From assembly GCF_004920835.1 (NCBI RefSeq), contig NZ_QFHO01000028.1, positions 1 to 60,016 on the forward strand: a DNA stretch of 60,016 nt, given 5' to 3'. The notes under the pieces were generated by a model that was not told where the DNA came from, ran no database searches, and saw only the letters and a program-made list of their open reading frames with translations. Of this stretch, positions 15,673 to 23,982 are shown one piece after another. Source of the DNA: Stenotrophomonas maltophilia. Lineage in GTDB: Bacteria; Pseudomonadota; Gammaproteobacteria; Xanthomonadales; Xanthomonadaceae. Position numbers and translations under genes: made by a program. Within the stretch, counting starts at the first letter, position 1, and each line of letters opens with the position of its first letter.

Positions 15673-17445
15673 TCAGGCCTTCTTGCGTTCGGCGATGTAG
15701 GCCTGGATCTGCTGTTCCAGCACCGGCAGCGGCACCGAGCCCTGCTTGAGCAGGGTGTCGTGGAAGCCCTTGATGTCGAACTTGTCGCCCAGCTCCTTCT
15801 CGGCCTGCGCGCGTAGGCGCACGATGGCGATCTCACCCAGCTTGTAGCTCAGTGCCTGGCCCGGCCAGGAGATGTAGCGGTCCACTTCGGTGGTCACTTC
15901 ATGCTCGCTCAGCGCGGTGTGGTCGCGCAGGTAGGCCAGCGCCTGCTCGCGGGTCCAGCCCTTGCTGTGCACGCCGGTGTCGATCACCAGACGCGTGGCG
16001 CGCCACATTTCGTAGGTCAAGCGGCCGAAATCCTCGTACGGGGTTTCGTAGATACCCATCTCCACGCCCAGCTTCTCGCAGTATAGCGCCCAGCCTTCGC
16101 CGTAGGCGGAGATGTAGGCGTTGCGGCGGAACTCGGGCAGGTTCTTCTGCTCGGCGGCGATGGCACCTTGCAGCGCGTGGCCCGGATCGGATTCATGCAG
16201 GGTCAGCGCCGGCAGGTTGTACAGCGGGCGCGACGGCAGGTTGTAGGTGTTGAGCCAATAGGTGCCCATGCCACCGCGACCGGCGGTCCAGAACGGTGCG
16301 ATGTCCGGCGGCACCGGCACGATGGTGAAGCGCGCGCGCGGTAGGGTCATGTACTTGCCCAGCTGGCCATCGGCCCGCTTGGAGATCCATGCGGCGCGCG
16401 ACAGCAGTTCTTCCGGCGTCTTGGCATAGAACTGCGGGTCGGTACGCAGGAAGGTCAGGAACTCGGCAAAGCTGCCCTTGAACTTCACCTGCTTGATGAT
16501 GTCGTTCATTTCCTTCTGGATGCGTGCCACTTCATCCAGACCGATGCGGTGGATCTCGTCCGGCGACAGGTCCAGCGTGGTGTACTCGTGGATCTGCTGC
16601 TTGTAGTACGCCTTGCCGCCCGGCATCGCTTCGGCGGCCAGCGTGGTGCGCGCCTGCGGCACGTATTCGTTGACGAAGAAGGTGCGCAGCTGCTGGAACG
16701 CCGGCACTACCTTGCCGCTGATCGCTTCACGCGCCTGCGCCTGCAGCCTGGCCTGCTCTGCGGCCGGGATGCTGTTGGGCAGCTTCTTGAACGGCGCGTA
16801 CAGCGGCGATTCGGTCGGGTCTTTCAGCTCGGCGACGGTGGCGATGGACACCTCGCGGCCATCGAGCACCGCGCGCGGCACGCTGAAACCGCGCTTCAGG
16901 CCGGCGCGCATGTTCCCGGTCTGCTGGTCGAAGTAGCGCGGCACATCATTCAGGCGGGCGATGTAGTTCTGGTAGTCCTGCACGGTCTTCATCTCGCGCC
17001 GGGCCATGAAGGACAGGTTGGACCAGAACGACGAGTCGGCGTTGAACGGCATCTCGTAGCCACGCAGACGCGTCTCTTCGGCCAGGTTGAACACCTGGTC
17101 ACGGTAGATCGCGTAGTTGACCTGGTTGTCGGGCGACAGGGTCTTCGGGTCGATTTTCTTCAGCGCAGCGAGGGTCTCGTCCCACACCTTCAGGCGCGCC
17201 TGCTGCGCGGCCGGGCCGACGTCGGGCATGCGCCTGGCATTGGCCGGAGCGTCCTCGTCCTCACTGGCCTCGCCGCCGCCATCCTGGCGCCACTTCCATT
17301 CCTTCTCGTACAGCGCGCGGAAGGCGGCGTCAGCGGGCGATTCGGTGGCCACGCTGGCCGGAGCCGTAGTGGCGGGAGGTGCGGCCAAGGCCATGGCGGG
17401 GGTGGACAGGGCGATCAGCAGGGCGACAGCAAGACGAGTTTTCAC
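15673..17445 (-). CDS. Exported DUF885-domain protein (putative zinc peptidase-like)
   Basis: About 590 residues with a clean signal peptide (VKTRLAVALLIALSTPAMALAA). The body matches DUF885 proteins: HEYTTLDLSPDEIHRIGLDEVARIQKEM, NLPALTLHESDPGHALQ and SAYGEGWALYCEKLG. The HESDPGH segment (HExxPGH) plus downstream Glu residues (GEGWALY) resemble a zinc metallopeptidase site, and some family members are reported as dipeptidyl or carboxypeptidase-like, so a periplasmic peptidase is plausible. There is no in-frame ATG near the start; GTG at 17445 (or GTG at 17451) with GGGAA upstream is chosen since it gives a standard signal peptide. It is monocistronic, with a large SMAG cluster upstream. Confidence 0.85.
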   Translation of the reverse strand: MKTRLAVALLIALSTPAMALAAPPATTAPASVATESPADAAFRALYEKEWKWRQDGGGEASEDEDAPANARRMPDVGPAAQQARLKVWDETLAALKKIDPKTLSPDNQVNYAIYRDQVFNLAEETRLRGYEMPFNADSSFWSNLSFMARREMKTVQDYQNYIARLNDVPRYFDQQTGNMRAGLKRGFSVPRAVLDGREVSIATVAELKDPTESPLYAPFKKLPNSIPAAEQARLQAQAREAISGKVVPAFQQLRTFFVNEYVPQARTTLAAEAMPGGKAYYKQQIHEYTTLDLSPDEIHRIGLDEVARIQKEMNDIIKQVKFKGSFAEFLTFLRTDPQFYAKTPEELLSRAAWISKRADGQLGKYMTLPRARFTIVPVPPDIAPFWTAGRGGMGTYWLNTYNLPSRPLYNLPALTLHESDPGHALQGAIAAEQKNLPEFRRNAYISAYGEGWALYCEKLGVEMGIYETPYEDFGRLTYEMWRATRLVIDTGVHSKGWTREQALAYLRDHTALSEHEVTTEVDRYISWPGQALSYKLGEIAIVRLRAQAEKELGDKFDIKGFHDTLLKQGSVPLPVLEQQIQAYIAERKKA

Positions 17446-17535
17446 GAGCACAGGTTCCCGGGAAGGCAGACCCCGATCATGGCACCGCGCATCGCCCGTG
17501 GCATGGGACGAAGGTCCTGCCTGAGCCGTGTCCTG

Positions 17536-17751
17536 GTAGCTGCCAACCTTGGTTGGCAGGCGGGAGACCCAGCGCCGAAGGCGCGCGGTAGCGCGGGGCC
17601 ATGCCCCGCGAGCGCGCAGCGCGGCCGATGTTGGCCGCCATCCCACAGCCGCCGGGCATGGCCCGGCGCTACCGATGCACGGCCACTCTGGTAGCTGCCA
17701 ACCTTGGTTGGCACCCGGCGAATCCCAGCGCCAACCAAGGTTGGCATCTAC
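17536..17751. repeat. Cluster of SMAG-type palindromes
   Basis: Five heads are visible: GTAG at 17536, 17588 and 17691, and CTAC at 17669-17672 and 17748-17751. Stem types differ: GCCAACC/GGTTGGC (three copies) and GCGGGGC/GCCCCGC with GGGCATGGCCC. It fills the gap between DUF885 and the LAB_N gene and ends 7 bp from the latter's stop codon. Confidence 0.85.
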
Positions 17752-17758
17752 CGAAGAC

Positions 17759-18109
17759 CTAGTGGCTGGCCTTGTCCCGCTTCCAGCCGCGGTGCTTGAT
17801 GTCCAGCTGCAGGCTGTACAGCGCGGTGAACGCCGGGAACAGGTTCTGCAGCACGCCCACCGAGTCCTGCTTGGCCGAGAACAGGAAGTAGCTCAGCGTC
17901 ATCAGGCTGCCGACCACGCTCATGTACCAGAACAGGCGCGGGATGACCGGCTTGCCGGCGCGCTTGGAGGCCACGAACTGGACCAGCCAGCGCCCACCGA
18001 ACATCAGCGCACCGGTGTAGCCGATCAGCTTCCAGCCGGTCACATGCAGGCCGGTCCAGTACAGCCAGGTCAGCGGCTGGTCGAGCCAGTGCAGGGCCAG
18101 TGCCATCAT
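17759..18109 (-). CDS. Small membrane protein with lipid-A-disaccharide synthase N-terminal (LAB_N) domain
   Basis: 116 residues, mostly three hydrophobic helices: TWLYWTGLHVTGWKLIGYTGALMFGGRWLVQFVASKRAGKPVIPRLFWYMSVVGSLMTLSYFLF. The GxRWLVQ...SKRxGKPxIPxxFWxxSxxGSxxxLxY pattern is the LAB_N domain (PF07578), found fused to LpxB in some bacteria but here alone, without the LpxB catalytic part. Its ATG overlaps the stop of the upstream GT2 gene (ATGA, 18106-18109), so the two are translationally coupled. The likely job is a membrane partner of that glycosyltransferase in lipid-linked sugar chemistry. No enzyme activity of its own is evident. Confidence 0.88.
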   Translation of the reverse strand: MMALALHWLDQPLTWLYWTGLHVTGWKLIGYTGALMFGGRWLVQFVASKRAGKPVIPRLFWYMSVVGSLMTLSYFLFSAKQDSVGVLQNLFPAFTALYSLQLDIKHRGWKRDKASH

Positions 18110-18828
18110 CGTTCTTCCACCGCGGTGCGCTTGCTGCGGGTGATCAGCCAGGCCACACCGCGCAGATCGCGGATGCCGACCAGCGCACGGCCCAGGTTGT
18201 TGTACTTGGACACGCCGGCGGTACGGTGGCGGTGATTGACCGGCACGCTGGTGGTCTTCCAGCCGGCGCGCTGCATCAGCGCCGGCAGGTAGCGGTGCAT
18301 GTGGTCGAAGTACGGCAGGTCGAGGAATGCGCTGCGCTCGAACAGCTTGATACCACAGCCGGTGTCTGGGGTGTCATCGCGCAGCATGCGCGCGCGGATG
18401 GCATTGGCCCACTTGCTGGCCCAGCGCTTGCTGCCGCTGTCCTGGCGGTTGACGCGCCAGCCGGCGAACAGCTTTACCTGCGCCGCTGCGGCGTCACGGG
18501 CAGCCAGCAGCTTGGGAATGTCGGCCGGATCATTCTGGCCATCGCCATCGAGGGTGGCGATCCACGGCGCACGAGCGTGCTTGACGCCGGTTCGCACAGC
18601 CGTGCTCTGCCCACTCTGGTTCACGTGGTGCAGCACCCGCAGTTCCGGGGTGGTGGCCTTCAGGCCCTGCAGCACCGCCAGGGTGTCATCGCGCGAGTGG
18701 TCATCGATGTAGACGATCTCGAACGGCAACCGGCCACGCAGGGCAGCGGTGATCTCGGCCACCAGCGGTGCGACGTTGTCGCGCTCGTTGAACACCGGGA
18801 CGACGACGGAAAGCTCGGGTTGGCTCAT
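18106..18828 (-). CDS. Family 2 glycosyltransferase (polyprenyl-phosphate sugar transferase-like)
   Basis: 240 residues. The GT-A fold starts LSVVVPVFNERDNVAPLV; YIDDHSRDDT follows, and the DxD-type motif ATLDGDGQNDPADI binds nucleotide sugar and metal. TGVKHARAPW, DTGCGIKLFERSAF and the RTAGVSKYNN end match dolichyl/undecaprenyl-phosphate mannosyltransferases (DPM1, ArnC). Bacterial ArnC-type enzymes carry two C-terminal membrane helices. This one ends soon after GRALVGIRDLRGVAWLITRSKR with no such helices, so it resembles soluble DPM1. The next gene, overlapping by 4 bp, encodes a small membrane protein that could anchor it. Upstream (90-bp gap) is a nucleotide-sugar epimerase. The start at ATG 18828 is clear. 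Confidence 0.9.
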   Translation of the reverse strand: MSQPELSVVVPVFNERDNVAPLVAEITAALRGRLPFEIVYIDDHSRDDTLAVLQGLKATTPELRVLHHVNQSGQSTAVRTGVKHARAPWIATLDGDGQNDPADIPKLLAARDAAAAQVKLFAGWRVNRQDSGSKRWASKWANAIRARMLRDDTPDTGCGIKLFERSAFLDLPYFDHMHRYLPALMQRAGWKTTSVPVNHRHRTAGVSKYNNLGRALVGIRDLRGVAWLITRSKRTAVEER

Positions 18829-18917
18829 GGGGGACTCGGCCAAGAGGGAACAAAGACCGCGCATTCTCCGAAACCAAGGTTATCCGAAGATGAATCCGGT
18901 TGTGTGAGGATCCACTC

Positions 18918-19883
18918 TCAGGCGCGGTCGCCAAAATACTCGCGGCACCACTGCACGACGGGCGGCAGCCCCGCTTCGATCGGGGTGACCGCATCGAAGC
19001 CGAATGCGTCATGTGCACGCCGGGTATCCGCCATCGTGCGCACCATGTCGCCCGGCTGCATCGGCTTGTAGACCTTCTGCGCAGGGCGGCCGGCAGCCTG
19101 TTCGATCACGCTGATGAAGCGCTCCAGCTCGACCGGCGTATGGTTGCCGAGGTTGAACACCCGGTGCGGCACCGGACCATCGGCCGGATGCGCGAGCGCG
19201 CCGAGGATACCGGCCACGATGTCGGAGACATGTGTGAAATCGCGCTGCATGCGGCCTTCGTTGAACACATCGATCGGCCGTCCGGCCAACACCGCGCGCG
19301 AGAACAGCAGCGGTGCCATGTCCGGCCGGCCCCACGGCCCGTACACGGTGAAGAAGCGCAGGCCGGTGGCATGCAGACCGTAAAGCTGGGCGTAGGTGTA
19401 GGCCATCAGCTCGTTGGCCGCCTTGGTCGCCGCGTACAGCGAGCGCGGCTGGTCCACGCGCTGGTCTTCGGAAAACGGCGGGGTGGCCGAATCACCGTAG
19501 ACCGAGCTGCTCGACGCATACACCAGGTGCTGCACGCCACGGTGGCGGCACAGCTCGAGGATGTTGACGAAGCCGACCAGATTGCTGTCGACGTAGGCCT
19601 GCGGGTTTTCCAGCGAATAGCGCACGCCCGCCTGTGCAGCCAGATGGATCACCGCCGTCGGCTTCACCTCGTCGAACAGCGCGGCCAGGCCCTGCTGATC
19701 GGTCAGGTCGAGGGTGCGCAGGTCCAGCGTCGGGCACAGTGCGGCCACGCGGTCGCGCTTGATCTGCGGGTCGTAGTAGTCGTTGAAGTTGTCCAGGCCG
19801 ACCACGGGCCGACCCGCCTCCAGCAGCGCGCGGGCGGTGTAGGCACCGATGAAGCCGGCAGCGCCGGTAAGCAGGATGGTCAT
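18918..19883 (-). CDS. NAD-dependent epimerase, UDP-glucuronate 4-epimerase-like
   Basis: 321 residues of an extended short-chain dehydrogenase. TGAAGFIG at residues 6-13 binds NAD. Then DNFNDYYDPQIKRDRVAAL and HLAAQAGVRYSLENPQAYVDSNLVGFVNILE, the signature of UDP-glucuronate 4-epimerases, precede the catalytic SSSVYG and YAATK (Tyr-x3-Lys). FFTVYGPWGRPDMA and QRDFTHVSDIVAG are also family-typical. It probably makes UDP-galacturonate for surface polysaccharide or lipid A/core sugars. It precedes the GT2 and LAB_N genes on the same strand, suggesting it supplies their donor sugar, though the 90-bp gap leaves room for separate promoters. Confidence 0.9.
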   Translation of the reverse strand: MTILLTGAAGFIGAYTARALLEAGRPVVGLDNFNDYYDPQIKRDRVAALCPTLDLRTLDLTDQQGLAALFDEVKPTAVIHLAAQAGVRYSLENPQAYVDSNLVGFVNILELCRHRGVQHLVYASSSSVYGDSATPPFSEDQRVDQPRSLYAATKAANELMAYTYAQLYGLHATGLRFFTVYGPWGRPDMAPLLFSRAVLAGRPIDVFNEGRMQRDFTHVSDIVAGILGALAHPADGPVPHRVFNLGNHTPVELERFISVIEQAAGRPAQKVYKPMQPGDMVRTMADTRRAHDAFGFDAVTPIEAGLPPVVQWCREYFGDRA

Positions 19884-19929
19884 GGCAGGGGCCCGGAAGC
19901 AGAAATTCAGACCCCTGATGTTACCGGTC

Positions 19930-20661
19930 TCAGAACAAACCGAAACGCTTCCTGGCCACGTTGACGCGCCCGGGCTCGATCACGTCCTGGATGTTCTTCG
20001 CATCGAAGCGGTCGAGCAGCGCTTCGGCGCCCTTCTTCAGCTTCAGGTCCATTTCTTCCGGATACAGCGGGATGATGGTCATGAAACTGATGACCTTGCC
20101 GTCCTCCAGCGCCAGCTCGGCGAAGTCTTCCGGGGGGGTTACCGGCGGCAGCACGATGGCGCCATCGAAACCCACGCCCGGTGCGTAGGGCTCGCTGGGA
20201 TGGCCATTGGGAATGGTGTGGCCGAAACCCAGCCAGGTGTCGTACTCGTGCGGCAGCCGTGCCAGTCCCTTCAACAGGCGCACCGGCCAGTAGTTGCGCT
20301 CATCCTCGAAGGCGTCCTGCGAGATCGGCCAGTCGGCCGGCAGGGTCACCATCAGTTCCATGTAGCGCGGCACGTCCGCGTCCACCTCGTCGGGCACGGT
20401 CATCGGCAGGTCGCTCATGCCCGAGGTCACCAGCCGCAGATACGGAAACTGCTCAGTGGCCGGCACCACGTGCACGTCGATGTGCACCAGGTCGGAGATG
20501 ATTTCGTGGAAGACACCGGACACCGGGCCGAGATGGCGCTCGATGTGCGCGCCGATCGCCTCGATGTGCTCTTCGCCCTGCGGCGGAGTGAAGTCCTTCT
20601 CGCGGCTGTGCACCATGATCGGGCTGCCGCCCGGGCTGACGTCGTCGAATGCGTTGCTCAT
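19930..20661 (-). CDS. Suppressor-of-fused (SUFU) domain protein
   Basis: 243 residues. GEEHIEAIGAHIERHLGPVSGVFHEIISDLVHIDVHVVPATEQFPYLRLVTSGMSDLPM is the N-terminal hallmark of the SUFU domain (PF05076), and YMELMVTLPADWPI and NYWPVRLLKGLARLPHEYDTWLGFGHTIPNG continue it. In animals SUFU regulates Hedgehog signalling; bacterial SUFU proteins are widespread, often tied to toxin-immunity loci, but their role in core genomes is not established. There is no toxin gene beside it. The start at 20661 has AGGGAGCAGGA upstream. It is cytoplasmic and monocistronic, 47 bp from the epimerase. Confidence 0.9.
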   Translation of the reverse strand: MSNAFDDVSPGGSPIMVHSREKDFTPPQGEEHIEAIGAHIERHLGPVSGVFHEIISDLVHIDVHVVPATEQFPYLRLVTSGMSDLPMTVPDEVDADVPRYMELMVTLPADWPISQDAFEDERNYWPVRLLKGLARLPHEYDTWLGFGHTIPNGHPSEPYAPGVGFDGAIVLPPVTPPEDFAELALEDGKVISFMTIIPLYPEEMDLKLKKGAEALLDRFDAKNIQDVIEPGRVNVARKRFGLF

Positions 20662-20787
20662 GTCCTGCTCCCTGGATGAGACCACGGGCCGGAGAGCAGT
20701 GCATCCCACGGCGCGCGCGGCGGTGCGTTCCCTGTCAATTGCAGGACACGGCAGGAACAGGCCGCGCCCCCCGTCGCGACGCCGGAC

Positions 20788-21711
20788 TCAGGCCTGGCGG
20801 GCGCGCAGCTTTTCCAGCACGCCGTCCAGGGTATCCAGGTCGGTGTAATGGATGATCAGCTTGCCCTTGCCACCGCGGCCGTGGCTGATCGCCACCTTGG
20901 CACCCAGCGATTCGGACAGCTCGGTTTCCAGCGAAGCGATATCGGCCTGCTGCACCTTCGGCGTGGCCACCGGACGGTTGCTCGGCACCTTGCCGGCGGC
21001 GAAGGCCTGCGCACGGCGCTCGACCTCACGCACCGACCAGCCTTCATCGGCCGCTTCCTGCGCCAGCTTGCCGGCCAGTTCGGGGGCCAGGGTCAGCAGT
21101 GCACGGGCGTGGCCCATTTCCAGGCGGCGGGTTTCCAGCAGCAGGCGGATCGCCACCGGCAGCTCCAGCAGGCGCAGCAGGTTGGACACCGCCGCGCGCG
21201 AGCGGCCGACGGCCTCGGCGGCCTCGGCATGGGTCAGGGTGAATTCGCTGATCAGGCGCTGCAGCGCCTCGGCTTCTTCCAGCGGGTTGAGGTCTTCGCG
21301 CTGGATGTTCTCGATCAGCGCCATCGCGATGACGGTGCGGTCTTCCAGCTCGCGCACCACCACCGGCACTTCGTCCAGGCCGGCCAGCTGCGATGCACGC
21401 CAGCGGCGTTCACCGGCGACGATTTCGTAGTTGCCTGCCGGCAGCTGGCGCACCAGGATCGGCTGGATCACGCCCTGCGACTTGATCGAGTCGGCCAGCT
21501 CGGACAGCTTGCCCTCGTCCATCTCGCGGCGCGGCTGGTACTTGCCCGGCTGCAACTGGCCCACGGCCAGCTTGCGCAGCACTTCACCCGGCAACGGTTC
21601 GATCACCGCGGTGCTGGCCTGCACCTGGCTGACCGCACCCTTGGGACCCAGCAGGGCATCCAGGCCACGGCCGAGGCCTCGCTTCTTGGCTGCCGGCTTG
21701 CTGCTGGTCAT
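20788..21711 (-). CDS. parB: Chromosome partitioning protein ParB
   Basis: 307 residues. It starts AAKKRGLGRGLDALLG, the conserved ParB/Spo0J N-terminus. The CTPase/ParB-N domain has QPGKYQPRREM and EIVAGERRWRASQLAGL, and IAMALIENIQREDLNPLEEAEAL is followed by a helix-turn-helix (HAEAAEAVGRSRAAVSNLLRLLELP). The C-terminus has the dimerisation segment LIIHYTDLDTLDGVLEKL. It loads at parS sites as a CTP-dependent clamp and works with ParA to separate replicated origins. The ATG overlaps the parA stop by one base. No consensus parS palindrome is visible between 20.7 and 23.3 kb. Confidence 0.97.
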   Translation of the reverse strand: MTSSKPAAKKRGLGRGLDALLGPKGAVSQVQASTAVIEPLPGEVLRKLAVGQLQPGKYQPRREMDEGKLSELADSIKSQGVIQPILVRQLPAGNYEIVAGERRWRASQLAGLDEVPVVVRELEDRTVIAMALIENIQREDLNPLEEAEALQRLISEFTLTHAEAAEAVGRSRAAVSNLLRLLELPVAIRLLLETRRLEMGHARALLTLAPELAGKLAQEAADEGWSVREVERRAQAFAAGKVPSNRPVATPKVQQADIASLETELSESLGAKVAISHGRGGKGKLIIHYTDLDTLDGVLEKLRARQA

Positions 21712-22508
21712 CAGACGATCTCCACGGCCTTGCCGGCCTTGTTGCGTTCGTTGTTGCGGCGGATGATCTCGCCGGCCAGGCCCAGGTAGGCGACGCCACC
21801 GCGCGAGGCGCGGTCGTAGCCGACGATGCTCTGGCCATGGCTGGGCGCCTCGGCCAGGCGCACGTTGCGCGGCACGATGGTGCGGAACACGCGGTCGCCG
21901 AAGTGCTCGGTCAGCTCGGCCGAGACCGCGTTGGCCAGGTTGTTGCGCACATCGAACATGGTGCGCAGCACGCCTTCGATCTCCAGCGCCGGGTTGAGGT
22001 TGGCACGCAGCGCCTCGATGGTTTCCACCAGCGCGCTCAGGCCTTCCAGTGCGTAGTACTCGCACTGCATCGGCACGATCACCGAGTCGGCGGCGGCCAG
22101 CGCGTTGAGCGTCAGCAGCGACAGCGCCGGCGGGCAGTCGATCAGGATGTAGTCGTACTCGTCGCGGATCGGCGCCAGCGCACGCTTCAGGCGCTGCTCG
22201 CGCTCGCTCTGCGCCATCAGCTGGATCTCGGCCGCAGTCAGGTCGATGTTGCCCGGCAGCAGGTCGTAGCCTTCGGCAGTCTGCACGCGCACATCGGCGG
22301 CGCTGGACTCGCCCAGCAGCAGATCGTAGGTGGAGGAGACCAGCTCGCGCTTGTCCACGCCACTGCCCATGGTCGCGTTGCCCTGCGAATCCAGGTCGAC
22401 CAAGAGCACGCGCTTGGGTGCGTTGGCCAGGGAAGCGGCCAGGTTGACGGCGGTCGTGGTCTTGCCGACGCCACCCTTCTGGTTGGCGATGGCGATGATG
22501 CGGGCCAT
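21711..22508 (-). CDS. parA: Chromosome partitioning ATPase ParA (Soj)
   Basis: 265 residues, chromosomal ParA length without the DNA-binding N-terminal extension of plasmid type Ia. The deviant Walker A KGGVGKTTTAVNLA is near residue 11. LLVDLDSQGNATMG (A') and DYILIDCPPALSLLT (Walker B) follow. It forms nucleoid-bound ATP dimers whose gradient pulls ParB-parS complexes. It is followed by parB with a TGATG overlap and preceded by rsmG 112 bp away, the classic rsmG-parA-parB order near the origin in many bacteria. This suggests the window is not far from oriC, but gidA/mnmG is not adjacent. Confidence 0.97.
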   Translation of the reverse strand: MARIIAIANQKGGVGKTTTAVNLAASLANAPKRVLLVDLDSQGNATMGSGVDKRELVSSTYDLLLGESSAADVRVQTAEGYDLLPGNIDLTAAEIQLMAQSEREQRLKRALAPIRDEYDYILIDCPPALSLLTLNALAAADSVIVPMQCEYYALEGLSALVETIEALRANLNPALEIEGVLRTMFDVRNNLANAVSAELTEHFGDRVFRTIVPRNVRLAEAPSHGQSIVGYDRASRGGVAYLGLAGEIIRRNNERNKAGKAVEIV

Positions 22509-22620
22509 GCGGGTGTGCCTCGTCGACGTGTGCTGGGACCGGTCATTATGCGTACAACCGGCCCCTTGCGGAAATCGTGAATCGCCAACCCGTTGTTCCA
22601 CAAGGGGCTGGCGACGGGAA

Positions 22621-23259
22621 TCAGGGACCTGTAACGGTGACCAGGTGGCGTTCGCCGGCCAGGCCGGGCACGCTCAACGGGGTCACCTCACGCACCTGCC
22701 AGCCAGCCGGCAGGTCCGCGATCTCCTCATGCGGGTAGACGCCCTTCATGGCCAGCAGCACGCCACCGGGGCGCAGCAGGTGGCCACCAACGCGGACGAT
22801 GCCGGCCAGGGTGTCCATCGCGCGCGCGGTCAGCTGGTCGTAGTGGCCAGCTTCGTCCAGCGCCTCGGCGCGCGATTCGGCCACGCGGGCATTGCCCAGA
22901 CCGAGCTGGCGCACGGCCTCGCGCATGAAGCGCGCCTTCTTGCCGTTGCTCTCCACCAGGGTGACCTGCAGGCCCGGGCAGGCGATCGCCAGCGGGATGC
23001 CGGGCAAGCCGGGACCGGTACCGAGGTCGGCCAGGCTGCCATCAGCCACGAACGGCTGCATCGCCAGCGAGTCGAGCAGGTGGCGGGTGACCATCTCCTG
23101 CGGGTCGCGGATGGCGGTGAGGTTGTAGGTGCCGTTCCAGCGGTGCAGCAGGGCCAGGTATCGCAGCAGCGGCGGCGCCAGCGCGGCGTCCAGGCCCATG
23201 CTGGCCAGGCCCTGTTCCAGCGTGGCAGCCACGCTGGCGGGAAGTGGGTGTTCGCTCAT
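22621..23259 (-). CDS. rsmG: 16S rRNA (guanine-527-N7) methyltransferase RsmG
   Basis: 212 residues. Typical features are [39 protein letters not shown]-binding motif [19 protein letters not shown] (about residues 77-94), [15 protein letters not shown] and the later [11 protein letters not shown]. It methylates G527 of 16S rRNA using S-adenosylmethionine; loss gives low-level streptomycin resistance in other bacteria. It lies upstream of parA on the same strand. Confidence 0.96.
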   Translation of the reverse strand: MSEHPLPASVAATLEQGLASMGLDAALAPPLLRYLALLHRWNGTYNLTAIRDPQEMVTRHLLDSLAMQPFVADGSLADLGTGPGLPGIPLAIACPGLQVTLVESNGKKARFMREAVRQLGLGNARVAESRAEALDEAGHYDQLTARAMDTLAGIVRVGGHLLRPGGVLLAMKGVYPHEEIADLPAGWQVREVTPLSVPGLAGERHLVTVTGP

Positions 23260-23298
23260 GCCGACATTATCGCCGGTTTTGCGCGCTGATTCCCCGCT

Positions 23299-23898
23299 TC
23301 AGTGCGGATACCAGGCCAGAGCAGCGCGGAATTGCCCGGTGGCCTGCCATTCGTGCAGATGCCAGCGCGCGGCCACGCCCAGTTCCGGGTCACACCAGCG
23401 CAGGTGCAGGGCGCCATCGGCCCCCGGGGCCAGCTGCAGGCGGTGCAGGCCGAACGAGATGCCCTGCCCGTGTGCCTTCAGCATGGCTTCCTTGGCGCAC
23501 CACACGCGGAAGAACCAGTGCTCGCGCCCGGCCTCGTCCAGGCTTTCCAGCCAGGCCACTTCCTCGGGGTGGAAGAAGCGCTGCACGATCTCCAGCAGGC
23601 GGGCCCGCGGCCGCAGCAGCTCCAGGTCGACGCCCAACCGCACGCCCTCGCCCAGTGCCACAAGCAGCACCTCGCCACTGTGGCTCCAGCCAGTGCCGTA
23701 GTGGGCCAGCGCGCCGCTCAGCTCCGGCCGGCCCTTGTCATCGCGAACCAGTGGCAGCGTCTCCGGGTCGGTGCCCAGCGCCTGCGCCAGTACCTGTCGC
23801 GCCTGCGGTTCGCCGCGGTGGCCCGGCACGTGCGGGCGCCGCCAGACCGTTACCGGGCCGAAGCGCCACGGGCCGTCGAGGGTGGCTGGCAGGCTCAT
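23299..23898 (-). CDS. 4'-phosphopantetheinyl transferase superfamily protein (Sfp-like)
   Basis: 199 residues from ATG 23898 (a GTG at 23925 would add nine). The Sfp-type signatures are present: GVRLGVDLELL (D91, E93 bind Mg), RFFHPEEVAWL and WCAKEAMLKAHGQGI (W133, K136, E137, K141). The enzyme moves phosphopantetheine from CoA to a carrier-protein serine. Sfp-type enzymes usually serve siderophore, polyketide or aryl-polyene carrier proteins; no such cluster is in the window, so its partner is elsewhere. It lies 39 bp from rsmG and is divergent from the GlsB-like gene. Confidence 0.9.
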   Translation of the reverse strand: MSLPATLDGPWRFGPVTVWRRPHVPGHRGEPQARQVLAQALGTDPETLPLVRDDKGRPELSGALAHYGTGWSHSGEVLLVALGEGVRLGVDLELLRPRARLLEIVQRFFHPEEVAWLESLDEAGREHWFFRVWCAKEAMLKAHGQGISFGLHRLQLAPGADGALHLRWCDPELGVAARWHLHEWQATGQFRAALAWYPH

Positions 23899-23982
23899 CC
23901 GCACGCGCCCATCACGCAATTGCACGACGGGTTCACAGCCATGCGCGTCAACTGGTCACAGTTCCCCACCGGAGGTTCGATC

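Noticed and set aside
17536..17751. CRISPR-like repeat array
   Set aside because: Repeats alternate in orientation, vary in stem and spacing, carry GTAG heads and have no cas genes nearby; they are SMAG elements.
20700..23300. parS site near parAB
   Set aside because: No sequence resembling the TGTTTCACGTGAAACA palindrome was found; parS must lie outside this stretch.
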